Below, one piece after another: positions 52,299-59,245 of a stretch of DNA of 64,000 bases. Positions within the stretch are counted from its first letter, which is position 1, and every line of letters starts with the position of its first letter. The stretch lies in contig JAJQRA010000030.1 in assembly GCA_046533095.1 (NCBI GenBank), positions 186,001 through 250,000 on the forward strand, written 5' to 3'. The notes under the pieces are model-generated. The model saw nothing but the letters and a program-made list of their open reading frames with translations. It was not told the DNA's origin and searched no databases. The position numbers and the translations under genes are program-made. Origin of the DNA: ZAX-1 sp046533095 (lineage in GTDB: Bacteria > Bacillota > Clostridia > Lachnospirales > Lachnospiraceae).

Positions 52299-53138
52299 AT
52301 GTTTGGCTACATTATTGTAAATAAACCGGAAATGAAATTTAAAGAATTTGATTTGTATCAGTCCTATTACTGTGGCTTGTGCCAAACGTTGCGGAGACAA
52401 TACGGTAAAATAGGTCAGATGACATTAAGTTATGATTTAACATTTTTGACGCTTCTTCTTACCAGCCTATATGAAACAGATACGAAATCAGACGTATGTA
52501 AATGTATTGCGCACCCTTTACAAAAACACCCTTATCGGGAAAATAGGTTTAGTGCGTATGCGGCAGATATGAATTTATTGCTTTCCTATTATCAATGTAT
52601 GGACGACTGGATAGATGAACGTAAGTATTTAAAACGGGCGATGGCATTTTTCTTAAAAGGGAAAATGGGGGAAATCACGAAATGCTACCCCCAAAAAGCA
52701 GAAATAGTGGCTACGATGCTAGAACAAATACATAAATGCGAACAAGGGCAGGAGGATAATATTGATCTTGTAGCCGGATACTTCGGGCAGATTATGGGAG
52801 AAATATTTGCGGTACAAAACGATGAATGGGAATCGAAACTGCGCCATATTGGATTTTTTCTTGGGAAATACATTTATTTGATGGATGCGTATGAAGACAT
52901 TGAAAAAGATAGAAAGACCGGCAATTACAATCCACTACGAAAGCTATACCAGACACAGAAATTTGAGCCAGAATGTGAACGTATCTTAACGATGATGATG
53001 GCAGAATGTTCAAAAGTATTTGAAAAACTGCCAATTGTTGAAAATATAGAAATACTAAGGAATATATTATATTCCGGTGTTTGGTGCCGTTACGAAATGG
53101 TATGCAAAAAGAGAAAGGAAACACAACAAGATGTATGA
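52299..53138 (+). CDS. DUF5685-family protein
   Basis: 279 residues. MFGYIIVNKPEMKFKEFDLY, then YYCGLCQTLRRQYGKIGQMT with two Cys and LSYDLTFLTLLLTSLYE, are typical of DUF5685, often found next to a DnaJ-like gene as here. Cys residues (YCGLCQ, CKCIAHPLQKHP) suggest metal binding. Start 52299 is chosen because GGAGG precedes it. It overlaps the next gene by eight bases. Confidence 0.82.
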   Translation: MFGYIIVNKPEMKFKEFDLYQSYYCGLCQTLRRQYGKIGQMTLSYDLTFLTLLLTSLYETDTKSDVCKCIAHPLQKHPYRENRFSAYAADMNLLLSYYQCMDDWIDERKYLKRAMAFFLKGKMGEITKCYPQKAEIVATMLEQIHKCEQGQEDNIDLVAGYFGQIMGEIFAVQNDEWESKLRHIGFFLGKYIYLMDAYEDIEKDRKTGNYNPLRKLYQTQKFEPECERILTMMMAECSKVFEKLPIVENIEILRNILYSGVWCRYEMVCKKRKETQQDV

Positions 53139-53817
53139 TCCATATGCGGTATTAGGTTTAAGCCGAAATGCGCAAGACGAGGAAGTAAAAAAAGCTTATC
53201 GGGCATTAAGTCGCACATATCACCCGGATGCCAATATGAATAATCCCAATCGAGAAAAGGCAGAAGAGAAATTTAAAGAAATCCAGCAAGCTTATCAGCA
53301 GATTATGGATGAAAAAGAATATGGCTATTCATCCGGTTATGGAAATAGGCAGGGGAATCAGGGCGGTTATGGAGATTTTGGCGGATTTGGGAGCAGGGGA
53401 ACGCAAAGCAGGGGAAATGTAGATGAAGATACCACTTATAAGCAGGCGGCAGTGAATTACATACAGAGTGGGCATTATAAGGAAGCTTTGAATGTATTAG
53501 CGGGTATGAAGCAGAAAGATGCACAGTGGTACTATTTAAGTGCGATTGCAAATTCAGGTGCCGGGAATAATATCGTTGCATTAGAACATGCCAGACAGGC
53601 GGCAAAGATGGTTCCAACCAATGCACAATATCAACAGCTTGCCGCTGGTTTAGAGGGGGGTGAAGACTGGTATCAAGGGCAAAGACAGCCATATGGTACG
53701 ACAGTTTCCGGCGGAAATGGCTTCTGTTTAAAAATTTTGATTATCAATATGATATGCAACCTTTGCTGTGGAGGCAGTGGGGTTTGTTGTGGCGGACAGC
53801 CATATGGAGGCATTTAA
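53131..53817 (+). CDS. J-domain (DnaJ-like) protein with TPR-like region
   Basis: 228 residues. The J domain occupies the first 65 residues (DPYAVLGLSRNAQDEEVKKA, YRALSRTYHPDANM with the HPD motif). A Gly/Tyr-rich linker follows, then a TPR-like repeat pair (AVNYIQSGHYKEALNVLAGM, WYYLSAIANSGAGNNIVALE) and a Cys/Gly-rich end. It may recruit DnaK to specific clients. The start lies inside the stop of the DUF5685 gene, indicating coupling. Confidence 0.88.
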   Translation: MYDPYAVLGLSRNAQDEEVKKAYRALSRTYHPDANMNNPNREKAEEKFKEIQQAYQQIMDEKEYGYSSGYGNRQGNQGGYGDFGGFGSRGTQSRGNVDEDTTYKQAAVNYIQSGHYKEALNVLAGMKQKDAQWYYLSAIANSGAGNNIVALEHARQAAKMVPTNAQYQQLAAGLEGGEDWYQGQRQPYGTTVSGGNGFCLKILIINMICNLCCGGSGVCCGGQPYGGI

Positions 53818-53920
53818 GAGGCAGTTGGGGATATACCCTGATCAACCGGTCGAAGTGTCGGATTATTTTTAGATTTATTTTATAGCTCGAACTTCCCATA
53901 CTAAAAATGTGGATGGCATC

Positions 53921-55219
53921 TTGAAAACTCTATATTTTTATATGAAAACTTTATATAAAATATGATTATCTTTTCATAAGTTGGTAAATGTCGATATATC
54001 CTGTATTTACAAGGATTTTCGGCATTTTCTGTTTGGAAGAGCAATTAGAATATCTTCAATTGGTATTCATAATCAAGTATTGAAAAGAAGATAGATTCCA
54101 CTTCATAGTTATCGCAACTACAAAGTTTAGCTAAGTCTGCTGGTGTTAGTGCTTCTAAAGAAATAAAATGATTTAACCATCGTTTATTGTCGGCATAAAT
54201 GTTTCTTGCTTACATTTAGAACAATATAATGGTAAATTTTCAATCACTGTATCTTGTCTTATTTTAATTCTTGTCTTATTACAACACACAGGACAAATAA
54301 TCTATGTTGTATCATTCATATACTGGTTCCTTTATCTATTCATTTCACCAAGCCAATCAAATGTAGCTGATTCTTCCAAATTTTTAGGCCAGTGTGCACA
54401 CCAGTTGGAAACGATTGGGTTTTCAACTTTATCAGCATTTGGAGTGTACGGTTTAATATCTAGTATTGGCGAATCTGTATCTGCGTCAATATAAGCAACC
54501 GTGATTGCACCATTAACGTCATCAATATTTAAAACATTTACTATAGATACCGCAATTGGATTGGGTCTAATTGGTGAGCGAGTGGCAAAGATTCCTAAAG
54601 TATCTGGTGCACTTTTATATGGCTTATCCATAGTTAGTATTTCTCTCATTTCTTTACTATCAAGCCAAAAGTAAATATAGGTAAGGTTTGTGAAAATATA
54701 ATAGGTCAGGCAATAGTCATCGTACGTTTTCTGGATTACCTTATTTGGTACCCGAAACTCATAGTTCCCATCCCCTAGCCTGCTTTTTATCGTCAACAGC
54801 CCCAAGTAATAGAGCAGGGAAATAAAATGGCCGTACGAAAACTGCGTAGACAGCGTAAACGACTGCATCAGCTGTGTAGCCACGCTTTCGCCGTTTATAA
54901 GCTTAAGGACGAGCTCCTTTTCCCCTTCGCCTAAAAACAAATCGAACATGCTGGACAGCTTTTCATAGTCCGACATCCTATTCGGATCTGCCATATGATC
55001 CGGCCCACAGCCATCATCGGCATAGGCATCCATGTAGGAAAGGATCATGTTGCTGTTAAACATCCGCTTATCCGTTGTATTTGAAAAAGCATACTCGTTG
55101 TAGTACTTGGTAAGTAGCCGCATGGTTTCTTCCTTGTCTGGAAGATTGTTTTGTGATGACTCAATTATGCCAGAACGGAATGGTTTATGCTTTTTTTGCC
55201 AAAAATATAGAGTTTTCAA
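53921..55219. mobile_element. Candidate ~1.3-kb element bounded by perfect 19-bp inverted repeats
   Basis: TTGAAAACTCTATATTTTT (53921-53939) and its exact reverse complement (55201-55219) bound a segment holding a decayed small-gene cluster and a chimeric ORF. No transposase is inside and no target-site duplication is evident, so it would be non-autonomous or of another type. The right repeat lies inside the start of the chimeric ORF. From 53818 to 53920 no gene is seen. Confidence 0.45.
54045..54317 (-). pseudogene. Overlapping remnants: cysteine-rich KTR-like protein and an unknown ORF
   Basis: On the minus strand MNDTT is followed by TAG and then IICPVCCNKTRIKIRQDTV, ENLPLYCSKCKQETF, matching the small cysteine-rich KTR proteins (CPxC..KTR.KIR, FCPKCKxE); a stop replaces the usual Trp. 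In another frame just downstream, ADNKRWLNHFISLEALTPAD then LAKLCSCDNYEVESIFFSIL ends at 54045 and looks coding but is unrecognised. KTR proteins are commonly carried by conjugative elements. Confidence 0.55.
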
Positions 55220-55228
55220 AGTACTCAC
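54332..55228 (-). CDS. Chimeric ORF: AAA-ATPase-like C-terminal segment fused to TrmO-like domain
   Basis: 298 codons. Residues ~35-175 (RMSDYEKLSSMFDLFLGEGE, LVLKLINGESVATQLMQSFT, FISLLYYLGLLTIKSRLGDG, RVPNKVIQKTYDDY) match the post-ATPase segment of AAA-ATPase-like proteins. From ~180 on (DSKEMREILTMDKPYKSAP, GIFATRSPIRPNPIAVSIVN, AYIDADTDSPILDIKPYTPN, NWCAHWPKN) the sequence is the C-terminal half of TrmO/TsaA-type tRNA methyltransferases. Neither domain is complete, so I suspect a fusion pseudogene. The start is a GTG next to a hairpin and inside the inverted repeat. Confidence 0.75.
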   Translation of the reverse strand: MSTLKTLYFWQKKHKPFRSGIIESSQNNLPDKEETMRLLTKYYNEYAFSNTTDKRMFNSNMILSYMDAYADDGCGPDHMADPNRMSDYEKLSSMFDLFLGEGEKELVLKLINGESVATQLMQSFTLSTQFSYGHFISLLYYLGLLTIKSRLGDGNYEFRVPNKVIQKTYDDYCLTYYIFTNLTYIYFWLDSKEMREILTMDKPYKSAPDTLGIFATRSPIRPNPIAVSIVNVLNIDDVNGAITVAYIDADTDSPILDIKPYTPNADKVENPIVSNWCAHWPKNLEESATFDWLGEMNR

Positions 55229-55251
55229 ACCTGTTTAGGTGTGAGTACTTT
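55218..55251 (+). terminator. Perfect 14-bp hairpin at the element edge
   Basis: AAAGTACTCACACC and GGTGTGAGTACTTT are exact inverted repeats around TGTTTA. It overlaps the right inverted repeat of the candidate element by two bases. It might be a terminator or a structure recognised during transposition. Confidence 0.55.
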
Positions 55252-55271
55252 GAGTGTATAAACAAAAAGAG

Positions 55272-55326
55272 CCGGAGGGTTTTTGTATAATTAGGAAAGT
55301 GCACCTATCATACAAAAACCCTCCGG
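55272..55326 (-). terminator. Perfect 17-bp hairpin downstream of flavoredoxin
   Basis: CCGGAGGGTTTTTGTAT and ATACAAAAACCCTCCGG are exact inverted repeats with a 21-base loop. A further short hairpin (GAATCCTGC/GCAGGATTC, about 55383-55402) lies between it and the flavoredoxin stop. One of them probably ends that transcript. Confidence 0.6.
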
Positions 55327-55414
55327 GAGGATCGCACTGCGGTGTATAAGGAAGTTGTTGCTGACGCAACCGCCGCAGGCGGAGAATCCTGCTTGCAGGA
55401 TTCGTTATTCTTAT

Positions 55415-56065
55415 TTATTGCTTTTTAAACGATGATTTTGGCTGCTTACAGATGGGGCATACATAGTCGTCTGGCAATTCTTCAAAAGGAGTATCGCCCT
55501 CATAGGTGTATTTGCATATGGAACAAACGTATTTTCCTTCATCGGATGCCACACCTTTTTCCTGATCTGTGGGAAGATAGGTTGGTGCATTTTTGGGGCT
55601 TTTGCCCTTAACCACAGTATGGTAGTAAGAATAGGTCATGGGTACACCATCGGCCATTTCATCCGCATCAATTACTTTTCCTAAAAATACGGTATGGGTG
55701 TTGGTTTCCATTTTGTCAATCACTTCACATACGATATAGGCTTTGCACTCCTTATAAATCGGAAGGCCTTGCTTTGTTTCATAAGGGACGGCATCAAATT
55801 TATTAACGTCCTTTCCGGATTGGAAACCAAAGTTTCCGATAACGGAAGCATCGGTATTCTCTGATAAAATGGACAGTGCAAATTTTCCGCTTTCCTGTAT
55901 ACACGCATTTGTGTAGTTATTGTGGTTCATGCTGATTGCAATGGTGGCGGGATCCGAAGTAATCTGCATTGCGCTGTTGGCAGTACAACCGGTAGGACGC
56001 TCTTTGTCTAGCGTAGAAATGACATATACTCCATAAGATAAATGACGAAAAGCATTAAAATTCAT
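55415..56065 (-). CDS. Flavin reductase-like (flavoredoxin) protein with C-terminal rubredoxin domain
   Basis: 216 residues. The FMN-binding split-barrel part (LSYGVYVISTLDKERPTGCT, ITSDPATIAISMNHNNYTN) is followed by a rubredoxin domain with CSICKYTYEG and CPICKQPKSSF (two CxxC knuckles). Such fusions shuttle electrons in oxygen or radical detoxification and could feed the flavodiiron protein encoded near the left end, though that is inference. On the minus strand AGGAGG precedes the ATG. The leader carries two tandem hairpin modules and a near-consensus promoter (56261-56289). Confidence 0.92.
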   Translation of the reverse strand: MNFNAFRHLSYGVYVISTLDKERPTGCTANSAMQITSDPATIAISMNHNNYTNACIQESGKFALSILSENTDASVIGNFGFQSGKDVNKFDAVPYETKQGLPIYKECKAYIVCEVIDKMETNTHTVFLGKVIDADEMADGVPMTYSYYHTVVKGKSPKNAPTYLPTDQEKGVASDEGKYVCSICKYTYEGDTPFEELPDDYVCPICKQPKSSFKKQ

Positions 56066-56082
56066 AATTGTTTCCTCCTATA

Positions 56083-56164
56083 CATTGAACACTTGGCGAG
56101 GTTTTCTCGAGCCTAGCGTGAAAGCATACCTGGACACTTGGCAAAGTCTTTTTGAGCTTAGTGG
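56083..56164 (-). promoter_or_regulatory. Tandem 5'-UTR hairpin modules, copies C and D (before flavoredoxin)
   Basis: On the minus strand the nearer copy reads CACGCTAGGCTCGAGAAAAC then CTCGCCAAGTGTTCAATG (56083-56120). A second, more diverged copy (CACTAAGCTCAAAAAGACTT then TGCCAAGTGTCC, 56132-56164) lies upstream, 45 bp away. AGGAGG follows copy C directly. They match the modules at 19143 and 28508. Confidence 0.75.
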
Positions 56165-56260
56165 CCGTGGTATTTATTCATAAAAATAGGTTGCCTGTGT
56201 TGCCACTATAACAGTTTGACCTTTCTATCCGCGAAAAAGAATAGGCAAAGACCTACCTTT

Positions 56261-56289
56261 ATTATAGTTTATACAAAGTAGAAATACAA
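56261..56289 (-). promoter_or_regulatory. Sigma-A promoter of flavoredoxin
   Basis: On the minus strand TTGTAT, a 17-bp spacer and TATAAT. Transcription would start near 56253, giving a leader of about 190 bases that contains hairpin modules D and C. Confidence 0.7.
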
Positions 56290-56319
56290 ATGTTTTATGA
56301 AAAATTTCAAAAAAATGTA

Positions 56320-56348
56320 TTGACAAATAATACTATACAACATATAAT
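56320..56348 (+). promoter_or_regulatory. Perfect consensus sigma-A promoter of the PadR envelope operon
   Basis: TTGACA (56320-56325), 17 bp, TATAAT (56343-56348). AATACTAT lies in the spacer and AATACTAA just after, similar to the units in the following array. Confidence 0.85.
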
Positions 56349-56379
56349 ACTAATTAGCAAATAACAATATGTATTAAAT

Positions 56380-56481
56380 AGTAATACAGGAAAAATAGTA
56401 ATGTGGGTAAAATAGTAATACGAGCTAAACAGTAATACGAGCTAAATAGTAATACGAGTCAAACAGTATTACGAAAATAAA
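56380..56481 (+). repeat. Six 17-bp tandem units before padR
   Basis: AGTAATAC-like cores occur at 56380, 56397, 56414, 56431, 56448 and 56465, exactly 17 bp apart (unit AGTAATACGAGCTAAAC). They lie between the consensus promoter and the padR ribosome site. A seventh, partial unit (AGTATAAG) is next to the SD. They look like a multi-site operator or a slipped array. Confidence 0.88.
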
Positions 56482-56500
56482 TAGTATAAGGAGTGATTAT

Positions 56501-56824
56501 ATGGTATTCAATACAGGTGCCGCCCTCTTAGACGCAATCGTACTTGCAGTCGTTTGCAAAGAAGAGGAAGGCACATATGGTTACAAAATCACCCAGGATG
56601 TACGGCAGGCAATTGAAGTATCAGAATCTACGCTGTATCCCGTCTTGCGGCGGCTACAGAAAGATGAATGTCTGGAAGTATACGATATGGAATGTGGGGG
56701 CAGAAATCGAAGATATTACAAGTTGACAGAACGAGGAGCTGCACAGCTTAATTTGTACAAAACAGAATGGGGAAAGTATTCTTCAAAAATTTCGAGGATG
56801 TTTTTGGGAGAGGAGCTAGTATGA
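56501..56824 (+). CDS. PadR-family transcriptional regulator
   Basis: 107 residues: LLDAIVLAVVCKEEEGTYGY, SESTLYPVLRRLQKDECLEV and YYKLTERGAAQLNLYKTEW form the winged helix and wing. It leads an operon with DUF1700, DUF4097 and PspC proteins, a common Firmicute envelope-stress set. Overlaps the next gene by four bases. Confidence 0.92.
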   Translation: MVFNTGAALLDAIVLAVVCKEEEGTYGYKITQDVRQAIEVSESTLYPVLRRLQKDECLEVYDMECGGRNRRYYKLTERGAAQLNLYKTEWGKYSSKISRMFLGEELV

Positions 56825-57567
56825 ACAGGGAAGAATTTATGGCGCAACTAGAGAAGCTGCTGCAGGATATACCACAGGAAGAAAGAATAGAAGCTTTAGT
56901 ATACTACGGTGGATATTTTGAGGATGCAGGGAAAGGAAACGAGGAAAAAATAATTCGGGAATTGGAATCGCCCCAAAAGGTGGCACAAACCATAAAAGCA
57001 GATATGGGAATAGAACAGCCAAATGGGCAAAGATTCACCGGGCAAGAGTTTAAGAAAGACACAAAGGAATATACGGAAAATGGATATCAGGATCAAAGCT
57101 TTGCGGATAAGCAAGAGCTTGGGAAACATAAAAGCAAAACAGGCACCGGGACAAAGCAAGATTCACATGATAAGCCGGATCAGGATCGAACCGCTAAAAT
57201 AATATTGCTTGTGGCGGTAGCAATCCTAACAAGCCCAATATGGCTTGGAATAGGGGCGACTTTGCTTGGAGTAGCAGTAAGTGTGCTTGGTGTAGTGGTT
57301 TGCATTTTAGCCGCAGTGCTGATTGTCGTATTTGCATTTTATGTTTGCGGAATCGTATTTATCTGCGTTGGAATAGGTCAGCTGATCGCGGGGGCAATCG
57401 CAATTGGACTGTCTGTGGCAGGGACAGGATTGGTATGCCTTGCATTCGCATTGCTTGGCACGGTAGTATGTGTTTGGCTATTTGGGAAATTTTTGCCGTG
57501 GTTTATAAAAGGTGTCATAAGCTTGTGTGGCATACCATTTCAGGGAAGAAGAGGGAAGATGGCATAA
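56821..57567 (+). CDS. DUF1700 (HAAS-domain) membrane protein
   Basis: 248 residues. The N-terminal helical domain (MNREEFMAQLEKLLQDIPQE, then RIEALVYYGGYFEDA and PQKVAQTIKADM) is the DUF1700/HAAS signature. A polar linker leads to about four helices rich in Gly/Ala/Val. It usually acts with PadR and DUF4097 proteins. The final codons are duplicated 70 bp downstream. Confidence 0.88.
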   Translation: MNREEFMAQLEKLLQDIPQEERIEALVYYGGYFEDAGKGNEEKIIRELESPQKVAQTIKADMGIEQPNGQRFTGQEFKKDTKEYTENGYQDQSFADKQELGKHKSKTGTGTKQDSHDKPDQDRTAKIILLVAVAILTSPIWLGIGATLLGVAVSVLGVVVCILAAVLIVVFAFYVCGIVFICVGIGQLIAGAIAIGLSVAGTGLVCLAFALLGTVVCVWLFGKFLPWFIKGVISLCGIPFQGRRGKMA

Positions 57568-57645
57568 TGGATTTTAGTGGGCAGTGAAAACATATGTTTA
57601 AAAATTATTTTAGGGAAGAAGAGGGAAGATGGCATACTGGATCAT
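57540..57645 (+). repeat. 70-bp-period duplication of the DUF1700 gene 3' end
   Basis: AGGGAAGAAGAGGGAAGATG followed by GCATA occurs at 57542 (inside the gene) and 57612 (outside). The remaining gap to 57728 has no gene. Confidence 0.85.
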
Positions 57646-57728
57646 AGAGGCTGCTGCCGGACATCCGATACCATTATAATACGAATAGAAATTAAAATAT
57701 CCGCCAAAACGGATAGAGAGGAGTTGGC

Positions 57729-58679
57729 ATGAAGAACTTTACAAGAATATGTTTGATTATCAGCCTAGTCGCCATCATCATTGGCTTTACATCATGCGCC
57801 GCAGGTGTGGGCCTTGGATTTTCTTTCAATTCGTTTCAAAGATTGATAGAAAACGATTGGTTTACATTTAACATAGGATATATAGGAGAATCTTTTTATG
57901 AGGAGGATGATTTAGAGAACACGTCCGTAAGGGGTGGCGATAACTGGATACAAAATGAAACTGCTTACGATGCAGAAAAAGTAAAATCTTTCGATCTTGA
58001 AATTAACGGTGGAAAGATTGTAATAGAAGAAACGCAGGACGAGGAGATTGGTGTAGAGGTAGAGTATCGTAGTATATTTGGAAGTTTTACACGTAACATC
58101 AAAAGTGAATTAGACAATCATACGCTCAAAATATGCGATACAAACAAAAGGAAATGGATAAGGCAAAAGAATGCCTATGTGACGATAAGGGTTCCGGAGG
58201 GAATACAGTTTAACCGTATTGATATGGAAATAGGTGCAGGTGTCATTCAATTAGATACCTCTTTACATGCAAAGGACATCCATATTGAAGTAGGTGCAGG
58301 TGAGCTAATCAGTAAAAAGGTACAATTAACTGCTGATAAATCCTTGAATTTAAGTGTAGGTACAGGCAACGTTTCCTTGTATCATGCCGCAGCGAATAAA
58401 ATGAAGATCCACAATGGGGTTGGCGAAACGAAAGTGAAGGAAGCGACTGCACAGAAGATATCGATTAATAACGGTGTTGGAAATGTCGATATACGGGTAA
58501 GTGGCAAAGAATCTGATTACAGTTATAAAATAAGTGCCGGTATCGGAGGCGTAGAAGTAGGGGACGGCAATCACTTTGGCTTTGGTGCGGATAAAGTAAT
58601 TAAAAATGATGCAAGCAACGATGTTGAAATTGAATCCGGTATCGGTGCAGTAAAACTATCTTTTAGCAGTGACGAATAA
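57729..58679 (+). CDS. DUF4097-family protein, membrane-anchored
   Basis: 316 residues. An N-terminal hydrophobic segment with lipobox-like IIGFTSC anchors a repeated beta-helix region (EIGAGVIQLDTSLHAKDIHI, EVGAGELISKKVQLTADKSL, ISAGIGGVEVGDGNHFG). This is DUF4097/LiaF-C-like. It is the likely extracytoplasmic component of the PadR operon. AGGAG precedes the ATG. Confidence 0.88.
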   Translation: MKNFTRICLIISLVAIIIGFTSCAAGVGLGFSFNSFQRLIENDWFTFNIGYIGESFYEEDDLENTSVRGGDNWIQNETAYDAEKVKSFDLEINGGKIVIEETQDEEIGVEVEYRSIFGSFTRNIKSELDNHTLKICDTNKRKWIRQKNAYVTIRVPEGIQFNRIDMEIGAGVIQLDTSLHAKDIHIEVGAGELISKKVQLTADKSLNLSVGTGNVSLYHAAANKMKIHNGVGETKVKEATAQKISINNGVGNVDIRVSGKESDYSYKISAGIGGVEVGDGNHFGFGADKVIKNDASNDVEIESGIGAVKLSFSSDE

Positions 58680-58746
58680 ATGAGGGTGAATGGACGAAAG
58701 CTACGCAATAGCGACGAATCGTCCATAAATAGAAAGGAGTTTTCTT

Positions 58747-58938
58747 ATGGAACGGAAAAAACTATTTAAATCAAGGAATAATCGGGTATTATGTGGAGTA
58801 TGTGGCGGATTGGGCGAATATTTTAATGTCGATCCGACAATCATTCGGCTGCTTTTGGTTCTGCTAGCCTGCGGAGCAGGCAGCGGCATAGTTGCCTATC
58901 TTGTTGCGGCAATCATTATGCCAGAGGCAGAATATTAG
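58747..58938 (+). CDS. PspC-domain protein
   Basis: 63 residues: LFKSRNNRVLCGVCGGLGEY, FNVDPTIIRLLLVLLACGAG and a membrane helix to the end, the whole being one PspC domain. Such proteins respond to membrane stress. Last gene of the PadR operon; a terminator follows. Confidence 0.93.
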   Translation: MERKKLFKSRNNRVLCGVCGGLGEYFNVDPTIIRLLLVLLACGAGSGIVAYLVAAIIMPEAEY

Positions 58939-58978
58939 CAAATAGCCACAAGTAACCGGCAAACAATAGCAAATTGTA

Positions 58979-59016
58979 AAAAGCAGGATGAAGGGAAAAA
59001 CTTCATACCTGCTTTT
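58979..59016 (+). terminator. Intrinsic terminator after pspC
   Basis: AAAAGCAGGATGAAG pairs with CTTCATACCTGCTTTT (one bulge). The region 59017-59245 shows no gene; a GAAAGCGA/TCGCTTTC inverted repeat and a possible promoter near 59165-59195 lie there. Confidence 0.85.
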
Positions 59017-59245
59017 CTGCATTCCAAACATCGCCGAAAGCGAAATCTCCGATATTCTGCGTGAAGCAAGGTTTAGAGGGTATCGCTTTCACAGTGCACT
59101 TGCTCGGATAATGAATACCCTTGAAATGCTCCGTTCTTTGTAATGGTCCGGCAAACAAAAAGACTTCACATCGTCCTGCGCGTATGATATTGTATAAGAA
59201 GATGATTTAGATTGATTGAGTTGAAAATATTTCTGGAGGATAGCT

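Noticed and set aside
53921..53939. Target-site duplication flanking the 19-bp inverted repeats
   Set aside because: Bases outside the two repeats (GGCATC left, AGTACT right) do not match as a direct duplication, so insertion by a classical transposase is not demonstrated.
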